NCBI GenBank assembly: GCA_018399135.1
Contig: JAGYPB010000002.1
Span: forward strand, 1-64,000
From: Deltaproteobacteria bacterium
GTDB lineage: Bacteria > Desulfobacterota > Desulfuromonadia > Desulfuromonadales > Geopsychrobacteraceae
DNA length: 64,000 nt
Direction of reading: 5' to 3'
The stretch's first letter is position 1. Each line of letters opens with the position of its first letter. This document shows, in pieces, positions 1 through 8,715 of this stretch. The notes below the pieces were generated by a model. It made no database searches, was not told the origin of the DNA, and worked only from the letters and a program-made list of their open reading frames with translations. The position numbers and the translations under genes are program-made.

Positions 1-119
1 TTTGCAATCCATTAAAAAATCGGCAGAATTCTCAACATGGCCAAACAATGACGAATTGAATCTGACCAATTCAAAACACAACAACATCAAGGTCGCGGGG
101 TCGCGGCCCCGCACGCCGC

Positions 120-151
120 CTGACTTTTTGGCAAGCGCTCCAAAAAGTCAG
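120..151. repeat. Perfect 12-bp inverted repeat
   Basis: CTGACTTTTTGG at 120-131 is matched exactly by CCAAAAAGTCAG at 140-151 with an 8-nt loop. There is no T-run after it, so a rho-independent terminator is less likely than a structural repeat. Confidence 0.6.
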
Positions 152-396
152 CAAAAAGAGCTTTCCACTGGCGTGGGGCGACTTGTGGTGCGCATGGTTC
201 GGTGCATTTTTCGGCGGTAGATGAAAGTGGCTGGCCGCTGCCTTTTTTCACGAACGGCAAAAAGCGCCCCCTCTCACTTCGTTCGCCAGGGGTGTATTGC
301 GAACGTTCGGTGGTAAAGGCCCGACCGGTAGAGTGTAACGGTTGTTTTTACATCACCTTTATTCATCACAGGTGGAATCCAGAAAGCGTTGCAATT

Positions 397-420
397 GTAG
401 GGGAGCAATTCATTGCGCCC
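397..420. repeat. REP-like palindrome with GTAG head
   Basis: GTAG is followed by GGGAGCAAT-tc-ATTGCGCCC, a near-perfect palindrome. REP elements mobilised by REP-associated tyrosine transposases often have a GTAG-type tetranucleotide beside such a palindrome, and a transposase remnant of that family lies at 6900-7390. The link between the two is inference. Confidence 0.4.
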
Positions 421-581
421 AGAGGTTCTATGGCACCGTTGCAGAGCCAGTGACAAGGGACAAGGGACGAATTAATTGACCTTCGCCCCCAGTCAGTTTA
501 GTGTGTTGCACATTAAACGACTTTCATCGGGAGGGTGGGATGTTTGGATCGGGTAAATTCAGAGGAAAATGTGAATGAATT

Positions 582-619
582 AACCGCTTGTGGCCGATTG
601 GCTGAGGCGGTTTTTTTTT
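582..619 (+). terminator. Rho-independent terminator-like hairpin
   Basis: AACCGC at 582-587 can pair with GCGGTT at 607-612, with an inner GGCC/GGCT pairing, followed by a run of nine T. No intact gene lies just upstream, so it may terminate a gene that has been lost. Confidence 0.5.
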
Positions 620-673
620 GTTGGGAGTATGACTTAAAGTGACAATAAAATGCGGCATGATGGTGGGAGCTTG

Positions 674-1359
674 ATGTACAAAATTTGTGTGCCGTTACGA
701 GGTGTCAACGACTGGCAGGCATTTTTGGCCGACCCCGTAAAGCATTGGAAAACCGGTTATTCCGCAAGGGCGCTGGCATACAGCTGGGAATAGGCTTCTG
801 TTTTCTCTGATGAGGTGTAGCAACTTTTTATATCCGCAAGTGATCCGGATTTTCACGAGATAGAACCAATCCTGACGATTCCGGAGTACAAGGTTTCCTT
901 GTCCTGTGGCGTTACCGATTCTCAAAATGTACGTTTTTGTCTTGGCCCGAATACCTGAAACCCTGGTGTCAATTACAAGTGAGGGTAAAGTTGCCGAATC
1001 TTTCGGGCCATCCCTCGGGGATTGGCACAAAAATCCCTCAACCGGAAAAACGACCCGACTGGTATATTTGAAAAAAACAACTGGGACTTTCTGTAGAGCT
1101 ACGCTCTTCAATCCGTTATCAGTTACTGCACAGAACAGCATCGGCAGTTATTGAAGCCAGACGCTATCATGCGGAAAAAGCTGTCATGATTGTTCATTCC
1201 TTCAGCCCGAAAAATGACTGGTTTGATGACTTTGCGGCTTTTGTTCAGTAGTACGGGAAAGATGCAGAAATTGGCAAACTTGTCCACGCTTCAACAATAG
1301 TTGGCATTGAGCTATATCTTGGCTGGGTTAAAGGGGATGAGCGATATCTGGTGGTATAG
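674..1359 (+). pseudogene. DUF6946-like gene, broken by frameshifts and stops
   Basis: Reading from ATG 674 gives an N-terminus (MYKICVPLRGVNDWQAF, then KHWKTGYSARALAYSWE) that I recognise as the DUF6946 family of unknown function. The coding trace continues in other frames as SITSEGKVAESFGPSLGDWH (906 frame), then HAEKAVMIVHSF and GIELYLGWVKGDERYL up to TAG 1359. There are stops after ALAYSWE and after DDFAAFVQ, and frame changes in between. The order of conserved segments is preserved, so this is one gene of about 225 codons that decayed in place rather than by rearrangement. The family assignment is from memory and should be confirmed with a profile search. Confidence 0.65.
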
Positions 1360-1410
1360 GGGTTTTTGCTTGGGGAGAGAATAAATTAATCACTGCTGGC
1401 GGAGGGAACA

Positions 1411-1668
1411 ATGCTTACTGAATATTATCTGTCGACAGACCAACCAGAAACTTGTCGTGAATGCGGAACAAGAACAAATTTTATTGACCTAACGCCTATA
1501 CTTCAATCCCATCAATGTCCAAATTGTAAGTATTCATATGTGCTTGGAATCGTACAACTATTTTGTGAAAAATGCCAATCGACTGATGTGTTTGAAGAAG
1601 TGCTTTGTGACAAAAAAATCATTGAATGTGGTGCTTGTGAAACGATATCTCGCCAAGAATTTTGCTAA
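1411..1668 (+). CDS. Small zinc-ribbon protein of unknown function
   Basis: An 85-aa protein starting at an ATG preceded by GGAGGG. It contains four CxxC-type pairs (CREC, CPNC, CEKC, CGAC), which suggests one or two structural zinc-binding ribbons. There is no signal peptide or membrane segment. I do not recognise the family and assign no activity. Part of its sequence (the CEKCQS-DVFE segment) recurs at 7053-7122 inside the transposase remnant, so the gene or a paralogue was once elsewhere in this island. The HNH gene starts 63 bp downstream on the same strand. Confidence 0.6.
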   Translation: MLTEYYLSTDQPETCRECGTRTNFIDLTPILQSHQCPNCKYSYVLGIVQLFCEKCQSTDVFEEVLCDKKIIECGACETISRQEFC

Positions 1669-1730
1669 TTCCAGTAGAAAGTCTTGCTGTTCATGATTCT
1701 TTAACTCTTGCCGATAAAACGAGGTTCCCC

Positions 1731-2537
1731 ATGGCAACCGGAAAGCGGTGGTCCTACGATGAACTGCTGATTGCAATGAACCTTTATTGCAAGCTGCCGT
1801 TCGGTCAATTGCACCGTGGCAACCCATTGATCATCGAGGTATCGGAAAAACTTGATCGGACACCAAGCAGTCTGGCGATGAAACTCTGCAACTTGGCGGC
1901 TCTAGATCCCTATCATAAAGAGCGCGGCATCAGGGGCTTAACCAGCACCAGTAAGGGGGATCGTGATATTTGGGCGGCGTTTCATGCCGACTGGGAAGGA
2001 CTTGGTGTGACGAGCGAAGAGCGATTACAACAGTTGTTGGGGGATGAAACGCAATATACTGACGTCGCCGTGACCCCGCAAAAGAAAAAACCGGCGCAAG
2101 AATTCAATATGCCCATCAGGGTTCCGACCGGTCCGACAGAAAAGACGCTAACGACCAAGGTACGTATCGGCCAGCGCTTTTTCCGGCAGAGTGTACTGGC
2201 CTCCTATAACGCACGCTGCTGCGTTACCGGCAACCCGGTTCCGGAATTACTGGTCGCCAGCCATATTTTGCCTTGGGGTAGCCACCCAGAACAGCGACTC
2301 AACCCGCGCAACGGGCTCTGCCTCGCACAAACGCAGGATGCAGCGTTTGATCGTGGGCTGATTACCTTTGATGAGGATTTTCGATTGGTACTTTCACCAT
2401 ATCTGCGGGATTTTTTACCGAACGAGGCTCTGGCGAGGAATTTCACTATCTATGAGGGAACTAAGATCGAGATGCCTGATAAGTTTTTGCCTGATGATGA
2501 ATTTATGCAACAGCATCGAGCAGAGGTGTTTCGATAA
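1731..2537 (+). CDS. HNH endonuclease domain protein
   Basis: A 268-aa protein. The start is placed at ATG 1731, with GAGG 7 nt upstream, rather than at the TTG at 1662, which would overlap the upstream gene. The C-terminal third carries an HNH signature: CCVTGN, SHILPW, LNPRNGLCL and AAFDRGLITF, matching the HNH_2-type restriction-endonuclease-like family. The N-terminal part (about residues 1-90) resembles the helical region often joined to this HNH class. Such proteins are predicted metal-dependent DNA nucleases and are common in defence islands, but no cognate methyltransferase is intact nearby. The reading frame is undamaged, unlike most neighbours. Target unknown. Confidence 0.8.
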   Translation: MATGKRWSYDELLIAMNLYCKLPFGQLHRGNPLIIEVSEKLDRTPSSLAMKLCNLAALDPYHKERGIRGLTSTSKGDRDIWAAFHADWEGLGVTSEERLQQLLGDETQYTDVAVTPQKKKPAQEFNMPIRVPTGPTEKTLTTKVRIGQRFFRQSVLASYNARCCVTGNPVPELLVASHILPWGSHPEQRLNPRNGLCLAQTQDAAFDRGLITFDEDFRLVLSPYLRDFLPNEALARNFTIYEGTKIEMPDKFLPDDEFMQQHRAEVFR

Positions 2538-2629
2538 AAATGAATAGTTCTATGTGATCTGTGTCCCTCATCTACCTTTTTTGCCAGTGGCTTCAATAGG
2601 TAGGCAGCTTGCGGGAATTTTTGGAGGCT

Positions 2630-2836
2630 ATGTTGGTGGATAACTATTGCTCCTTCTGCAGGGCAGAACTCCATAATGGCGATTCTGTTTATGGTTTAAC
2701 TGGCGGAATAATCGATGCCGATTGTAATGGGTTTTGTATGGACTGCGATAGCGAATGGAATCTTTATTGCCGCGATTGTATGAACAAAATTGACAGGATT
2801 CTGGCAGAGATTAAGAGAAATGAAACTGGCCTATGA
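2630..2836 (+). CDS. Small cysteine-rich protein, hypothetical
   Basis: About 68 aa, with CSFC near the N-terminus and CMDC and CRDC further on, consistent with a zinc-binding fold. The start is uncertain: TTG 2609, ATG 2630 (only 2 nt after GGAGG) and GTG 2636 (8 nt after GGAGG) are all possible. The stop overlaps the ATG of the truncated Nudix gene (ATGA), suggesting an old operon. No function can be assigned. Confidence 0.45.
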   Translation: MLVDNYCSFCRAELHNGDSVYGLTGGIIDADCNGFCMDCDSEWNLYCRDCMNKIDRILAEIKRNETGL

Positions 2837-2964
2837 TTGACGTTGCCTGTGCAATTATTAAGAAGGATGGGCTGATTTTGGCTGCTCAGCGTAGCGAAAG
2901 AATGAGCCTTCCGCTCAAGTGGGAATTTAATCAAACAGACGAACAAAAATGTCTCGCACTTTAG
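2833..2964 (+). pseudogene. Truncated Nudix (MutT-like) hydrolase fragment
   Basis: The 43-codon frame begins MIDVACAIIKKDG, then LAAQRSERMSLPLKWEF, which matches the N-terminus of MutT-type nucleotide diphosphatases. It stops exactly where the GGxxE Nudix box should begin. The remaining codons (NQTDEQKCLAL) are unrelated, and the frame ends inside the methyltransferase gene that starts at 2949. The catalytic motif is absent, so the product cannot be a working hydrolase. Confidence 0.7.
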
Positions 2965-5900
2965 AATATTACAGCATTAATGCCTCTACTTTTTTCCGTG
3001 ACACCGTAGGTGTGGATATGTCCGCTCTTCATGACCGGCTCCTGAGCGTCATTCCTGAGGGAGGGATTGTCTTAGATGCGGGTTGCGGTTCGGGGCGGGA
3101 CGCCAAGGCATTTAAGAAGCGTGGTTATCGAATCGTAGCGTTTGACGCTTCAAGTGAATTAGCGGCAATGGCTGGTGAGATTCTTGGGCAACCTGTTTCC
3201 GGTGCGAACATTTGCCGATGTCGACGAGGTTGCTTCCTATGACGGTATCTGGGCCTGTGCCAGTTTGCTTCACTTGCCTTTTTGCGAGATTCCCGACGCT
3301 TTGGGTCGGCTCTGGTCTGCATTGAAACCGGGTGGCGTTCTTTATTTGAGTTTCAAAGAAGGGCAAGGAGAACGAGAAAAGGATGGTCGGCATTTTACCG
3401 ATCTTGACGAGAAAACATTGCGTGACCTGCTCAGAAATTTGAATTATGTTGGCACTCTCGAAATTTGGCGAACATCGGATCAACGTCCAGAGCGATCCGA
3501 TATTTGGCTAAATGCCTTAGTACATCGTAAGCATCCAGCCCCCGATAAACTCATTACGGGTGGCAAGAACAATCCTTTTTTACCTTCCTTACTTTCGGGC
3601 ATTCGAAATGCCACCGAAATCGATCTGGCTGTAGCTTTTATAAAAGCAACAGGACTGCGACTACTTTTCGCCGATTTGAAAGAAGCAATCGATCCTTCTG
3701 AAAAAAGCCGGAGACCTCCAGCTCGATTGCGAATTATCACCAGCGACTATCTCGATGTGACAGATCCAGAAGCCCTACGCAGCCTCATGCTTTTGCAAGA
3801 GCGCGGTGCTCAGATTCGAATTTACGAATCTGCAGGTTCCAGCTTTCACATGAAGGCTTATATTTTTGTGCGACAGGCAGGAGAAAAGGTCGCTCAAGGG
3901 ATGGCCTTTGTCGGCTCCAGTAATATCAGTCGCCAAGCGTTGCAGGATGGGTTGGAGTGGAATTATCGTGTCGAAGCATCGGGCTCAGTCGAATCGTCTG
4001 ACAACTCAGGTTTTACCGAGATTCGCAGTCGATTTGAAGAGCTCTTTGCAAATGATCGGGCCGTACGGCTTACATATACCTGGATCGACGAATACGAGCA
4101 GCGGCGCAGGCTCTCAACAATACCCGTGGCTCCCGGCAGCAATGAGCGCGAGAAACCACCTGAACCAACTCCCATTCAAGAAGAGGCCCTTATTGCCTTA
4201 GACCAAACACGCAACGAGGGTTATCTGCGCGGATTGGTCGTTATGGCCACTGGACTTGGGAAAACTTGGCTGGCGGCTTTTCGACAGTCAGCAAATGAAT
4301 GCCAAACGGGTGCTGTTCGTCGCGCACCTAAGTATAGTTCTTTTCAGGCGGAAAATACGTTTCTGCGTATTCGTCCGCATGTTCCTGTCAGTTTCGGCGC
4401 AATGGCCAAATCAAAGACAAAGAAGTCGATATTTTATGTGCTTCAGTGCAAACACTGGGCAAAACTAGAACATCTCGACTATTTTCCTCGGCATTTCGAC
4501 TATGTGGTGGTCGATGAATTTCATCATGCTGCCGCGTCCACTTATCGGCGCTTGCTCGGACATTTCGAACCACGATTTTTGCTCGGATTGACGGGCCACA
4601 CCAGATAGAACCGACCAGTCACACATACTTTCCTGTGCGATGACAACTTGGTGTTCAGTAGAGATTTGTTTACGGGCGTCAACAGCGGCTTACTGGCACC
4701 TTTCCATTACTTCGGTATCTTTGACGAAGCGGTGAATTACCGCGAGATCCCTTGGCGCAGCGTGGCAAATTCGACCCTGAGCAACTTTCCAACAAGTTGG
4801 CGACCTTGGCTCGTGCCCGCCACGCCTTTAGAGTTTGGAAGCTGCACGCCCAACAGCGCACTCTGGCATTTTGTGTCTCGATTCGACATGCTGAATTCAT
4901 GGCCGAGCGATTTAGACAACAGGGTGTCAAGGCCGATGCGGTTTACGCCGGTTCCAGCATGACTCGTGGCGAGGCACTTGAGCAATTAGCGGATGGACGG
5001 CTACAGATAATCTTCTCGGTCGATCTTTTTAACGAGGGGGTGGACTTGCCCTGTCTTGATACGGTCATGTTGCTGCGCCCTACCGAATCCAAGATTCTCT
5101 TCCTGCAACAAATCGGTCGCGGCCTTCGCAATGCTCCTGACAAAGAGCACCTGGTGATCCTTGATTTCATCGGCATCATCATAGTTTCCTCCACAAGCCC
5201 CAGGCGCTCTTCAAGGCTGGTGCCAGTTACAAGGCCCTAGCAGACTTTGCCCGCAGGGTGGAACAAAACCGCTTTGAGCTTCCCGATGGGTGTTTCTGTC
5301 AATTACGATCTGAAATCATCGAGTTCTTGAAAGAACTCGATAGTGATGGCCCATTGAAAGAATACGACGCGCTGCGCGAAACCTTTGGCCGTCGACCGAC
5401 GCTATCCGAATTTTACCGTGCGGGTGCGTCAGTCAGCCAGATGAGAAGGCAGCATGGCGACTGGTTCTCTTTTGTCGAGTCGATGAATGATCTGTCCTTA
5501 GAGGAACAGCTCTGTGCCGACCGACATAAGAAGTTTTTCCGTGAGGTAGAAACAACCGCCATGACCAAGTCCTTCAAGATGATCCTACTTGAAGCGCTCC
5601 TTGAGCATGACGGCTTGTTCACGCATCCTTCCTTGGAATCTTTGGCTGTACAGTCATTGGCTATTTTTCAGCGCCGGCGGAAGTTGGTCAGTGACATCAG
5701 GGAAGATCTTCAAAATATTAACTCGGTACGTCCAGCAGACTGGCAGAGATACTGGGAAAGCAACCCTGTCAATGCTTGCACCGGCGGTAACCGGAAATTC
5801 TGGCACACAGGACTTGGTTTCAGGTTGCCGATGACATGTTCGTGCCTCGATTCAACGTCGACGCCGGTGAGCGGATACTTTGGCTGCACTGCTTCAGGAG

Positions 5901-6817
5901 TTGGTCGACTATCGATTTGCATCTTACGAAGCAAGATGTGAACCGGCCCAAATGGATAATGTCGTGCCATTGCGACGCGAACCTGACAAAATCGAACTTC
6001 CCTTTTCCCCGAACATCAAAATTGCTTGTGGCCACTTTAAGACGGGCCAGTCCGGATGCAGAGGAATATCGTAGCCTCGGGGCTGGTTATGGCAAAACTC
6101 GAACCTGCTCTGTCACTTTATCGCTCGCGCCTCTGGCAATTCGATGAATGGCGGCAAGAATCCTATTCATGATGGTGATTATTTACTCTTGGAACGAGTC
6201 ACCCCACAAAGCGCAGGTTCGATTACTGGTTTGATAATGGCGATAGAGCGCCAAGACACCGGAGACAATCAATATCTTCTACGGCTCGTCACTAAGCCTA
6301 GCCCCTGGTCACTATATACCTGTGCTACAAACCCCGATTATGAGGATTTGGAAGCTGACGACAGTATGCGCACTTTTGCAAGGCTAAAGGGAATATTGAA
6401 TCCTCTTGACCTGGCTATTGGGCAAGAGTTAATGCGTGAAGATATACCGATTCTCTTTGGTGAAGAGTATAACCGAAACTGGAACGTCGGCCATGTGGTG
6501 CTCTATGATCAACGTGTTCATGTTTTGTTGGTCACAATAAATAAGCAAGGGAAAAGCCAGGAGCATCGATATCACGACTATTGGGTGGATGAAAAAACTT
6601 TTCATTGGCAAAGCCAGAACAGCACTCACTCCCCATGAGTAAACGCGGAGTAGAATTAATAGAACACCAGAAAAGGGGAATATCGGTACATCTATTTGTG
6701 CGCGAAACGAAGTTAGTCGGCGGTAAAGCCGCACCTTTTGTCTATTATGGGGCTGTGATCTACAAACACCATAAGGGGAGTGCGCCAATGAGTATAGAAT
6801 GGCGAATCGACGATTAA
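2949..6817 (+). pseudogene. Decayed methyltransferase-PLD-helicase-DUF3427 fusion
   Basis: One long coding trace can be followed through all three frames. In order it shows: a class I SAM-dependent methyltransferase (VLDAGCGSGRDAKAF); a phospholipase-D-like nuclease region (FHMKAYIF, FVGSSNISRQAL); an SF2 helicase (MATGLGKTW motif I, VVVDEFHHA motif II, QQIGRGLRN motif VI); an S24/LexA-like segment (ARASGNSMNGG, then HDGDYLLLE, near 6114-6190); and a DUF3427-like C-terminus ending WRIDD at 6817. At least a dozen frame changes break it, for example an extra T in TTT at 3196-3198 and shifts near 4275, 4597, 4763, 5180, 5820 and 6625. Intact relatives of this architecture are predicted nucleic-acid processing enzymes of defence-island type; that role is inference. 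Genes after 7,400 show no such damage, so true decay is likelier than sequencing error. Confidence 0.8.
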
Positions 6818-6868
6818 AACCACTGAAGATGGGCTTCAATGGACACAATACCGATATTTCGTGATCCC

Positions 6869-6886
6869 GGCACGGCGCGCCGTGCC
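6869..6886. repeat. GC-rich perfect palindrome before transposase remnant
   Basis: GGCACGGCGCGCCGTGCC is self-complementary and lies 14 bp before the ATG of the transposase remnant. Palindromes flanking REP-associated transposase genes are typical substrates of the family. Confidence 0.5.
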
Positions 6887-6899
6887 CGGAGGGGGGAAT

Positions 6900-7390
6900 A
6901 TGGCATATAATCCAGAGGTTCATCACCGGCAATCGATACGTTTACGTGATTACGATTATTCCCGCGCCGGCGCGTATTTTGTGACGATCTGCTCGTGGCA
7001 ACGGGAATTTGGGATGCGTTGCCGCAAAGGTATCAGGACATCGAGGTTGAATTATTTTGTGAGAAATGCCAATCGGCGGATGTGTTTGAAGGCTTCCTGT
7101 TTGATAAGAAATTCATTGAATGTAGCCCTTACACACATTGCCCTTACACACATTGCTCTTCCGGAAATTGCACCTACGAGACCGACGTAACATGACCCTG
7201 CCGAAGATCATCGGGTACTTGAAGATGAATTAAGCTAAACACATCTATCAAGAACGCGACACCCCCGGCAACCCGGTGTGGCAACGAAATTATTACGAAC
7301 GAGTTATTCGCGACGAATTGGAATTGCACCCGATTCGGCAATATATCACCGAGAATCCGGTAAAATGGGTTGATGATGAAAACCACCCGG
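6900..7390 (+). pseudogene. REP-associated tyrosine transposase (Y1_Tnp) remnant, chimeric
   Basis: The N-terminal part (HHRQSIRLRDYDYSRAGAYF, then VTICSWQRE) and the C-terminal part (GNPVWQRNYYERVIRDELEL, then QYITENPVKW) are clear matches to IS200-like/RAYT transposases. The middle, where the conserved HxH nuclease motif should lie, is missing. In its place at about 7053-7122 is a fragment of the zinc-ribbon gene seen at 1411, followed by two copies of CCCTTACACACATTG. There are also frameshifts and an in-frame stop. It cannot encode an active transposase. Confidence 0.75.
7126..7155 (+). repeat. 15-bp direct tandem repeat, two copies
   Basis: CCCTTACACACATTG occurs twice head to tail inside the chimeric transposase remnant. 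It probably marks a slippage or joining event at the edge of the inserted fragment. Confidence 0.7.
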
Positions 7391-7396
7391 CACGAC

Positions 7397-7822
7397 ATGC
7401 ATGAAATAACCGGCAATATATGGGATTTTCTAGGGCGGGCGACAATCGTCATCACCACCAATTGCGGGGTTGATCGGCGGGGTCGCGCTGTCATCGGACG
7501 TGGCTGCGCTCGCCAGGCTTTGGCGTACTATCCCGATCTAGCCGAACATCTGGGTCGTTTACTCCAGCAGGGAGGCGCGCGGGTGCATGACCTTGGCAAT
7601 GGTCTGGTGAGCTTTCCGGTTGAAGATACGGCCTGGTCGCTGCCCGACCTGAGTCTGATCAGAAAATCGGCGCAGCAACTGCGTGAACTGGCTGATGAGA
7701 AGCGCTGGACAAAAATTATTGTCCCTCGTCCTGGTTGCGGCGGCGGAGGGCTCGACTGGCACATTGTCAGGCCGATACTGCAGGAAAACTTTGATGAACG
7801 CTTTCATGTCATCAGCATGTGA
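7397..7822 (+). CDS. Macro-domain-like ADP-ribose-binding protein
   Basis: A 141-aa protein opening MHEITGNIWDF and containing TTNCGVDRRGRAVIGRGCA and the loop VPRPGCGGGGLDW, a pattern I recognise from stand-alone macro-domain proteins annotated as ADP-ribose-binding. Such domains bind or remove ADP-ribose and related nucleotides. The start is uncertain: TTG 7370 and ATG 7376 are in frame but lie within the tail of the transposase remnant, so ATG 7397 is preferred. No good ribosome binding site precedes any of them. The intact frame next to many broken genes suggests it is still under selection or arrived recently. Substrate is unknown. Confidence 0.7.
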   Translation: MHEITGNIWDFLGRATIVITTNCGVDRRGRAVIGRGCARQALAYYPDLAEHLGRLLQQGGARVHDLGNGLVSFPVEDTAWSLPDLSLIRKSAQQLRELADEKRWTKIIVPRPGCGGGGLDWHIVRPILQENFDERFHVISM

Positions 7823-8082
7823 CCAGGGCCCGGCGCACTATCCACTACGGTAAAATTAATTGACCATTCGGTGGTTGATTCTTCTTGTTGCCGATGATCA
7901 GAAGAAAAACAGATGCAGAATGGCCTGACCGGTAATGCCGCACAGGGAGACGCCGACCAGATCTAGCGGGTTGATGGTGCTGGTTTTTGTGTCTCGTTTG
8001 CTTTGATTTCTTGAGACCAACGGCACCATACTTTCATGATGTCGGATCAATGACCGGAACGGCATCCAGAAGGATTGACAAA
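7823..8082. other. Intergenic stretch with possible membrane-protein fragment
   Basis: No intact gene is supported. On the minus strand the end of ORF 7898..8278 reads PLDLVGVSLCGITGQAILHL, which looks like the tail of a membrane protein, but the rest of that ORF is the antisense shadow of the GFA gene. It may be a remnant. Confidence 0.35.
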
Positions 8083-8586
8083 ATGAAGATTGCAGGCAAC
8101 GACCAGCTCGGAACCGCATATGCGTCCCTCGATGATACGACCTTTGTTCCCATGTTCCGGGCAGCGTGTTTTTGCGGCAGGGTTCGCTACGAGGTGAGCG
8201 CTGAACCGGTGGATGCCAAACTCTGCCATTGTAAATCCTGTCAAACCCTGCATGGGGCGCCGATGCAATGGGCTGCAATCTTTCACAAACAGCATGTACG
8301 CTTCACCGCCGGGACAGACCTGCTGCGCTTTTACCATAGTGACCGGGATATTCTCGAGCGCGTACTCCCCTGCAAGGTCAGCTGCAGCCACTGCGGAACA
8401 CCGATAGCGGATGAGGGGCGCCGGATGTGGCTGGCTTTTCCTGCGCTGTTCGATTTTGGACAACCTGCCGTGATACCGAAAAGCTTCAAACCGACCTGCC
8501 ATATTTTCTACGGCCAGCGGGTGATCGATATTGATGATGATCTGCCTAAATGGTGGGGACACAAAAATCATTCTGCCCGTTGTTGA
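8083..8586 (+). CDS. GFA-family (glutathione-dependent formaldehyde-activating-like) protein
   Basis: A 167-aa protein from ATG 8083, with AAGGA about 9 nt upstream; the ORF extends further 5' but that part has no family resemblance. It carries the zinc-binding pattern of the GFA/CENP-V fold: CFCGRVRYEV, LCHCKSCQ and SCSHCGTPI, plus KSFKPTCHIF. Members bind zinc; the founding enzyme was proposed to join formaldehyde to glutathione, but most family members have no proven substrate. There is no signal peptide, so it is probably cytoplasmic. It stands alone between the macro-domain gene and hipBA. Confidence 0.8.
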   Translation: MKIAGNDQLGTAYASLDDTTFVPMFRAACFCGRVRYEVSAEPVDAKLCHCKSCQTLHGAPMQWAAIFHKQHVRFTAGTDLLRFYHSDRDILERVLPCKVSCSHCGTPIADEGRRMWLAFPALFDFGQPAVIPKSFKPTCHIFYGQRVIDIDDDLPKWWGHKNHSARC

Positions 8587-8629
8587 TCCTCTTCGTACGG
8601 GCATTTTTCACAGTTTGTCCAAAAACAAT

Positions 8630-8651
8630 TTATCGTCAAATCTGACGATAA
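8630..8651. promoter_or_regulatory. Perfect palindrome upstream of hipBA
   Basis: TTATCGTCA-aatc-TGACGATAA is a perfect 9-bp inverted repeat about 120 bp before hipB. It could be a distal operator, or the end of the GFA transcript. No long T-run follows, which weakens the terminator reading. Confidence 0.45.
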
Positions 8652-8715
8652 GAGCCTTATAAATTCTTTAACTCGACAACTTTGACGACCTTTGTGCCTT
8701 TGTGTTATGTATTAA

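Larger units (their letters stand above)
1..581. other. Gene-poor region with hairpins and no supported gene
   Basis: No credible protein gene is seen here. The two ORFs on the track (2..220 and 202..453) lack family resemblance and a good ribosome binding site, and overlap each other. The stretch holds two inverted repeats listed separately and ends at a terminator-like hairpin. It reads like decayed mobile or intergenic repeat DNA at the edge of the accessory island. Confidence 0.55.

Noticed and set aside
2-453. ORFs 2..220 and 202..453 as genes
   Set aside because: They overlap, have no ribosome binding site, no family resemblance and odd composition; they look like chance frames in repeat-rich DNA.
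2949-6817. Sequencing errors as the cause of the frameshifts
   Set aside because: More than fifty genes after 7,400 have intact frames, while damage clusters in several independent accessory genes and includes deletions and a chimera. Real decay fits better, though read data would be conclusive.
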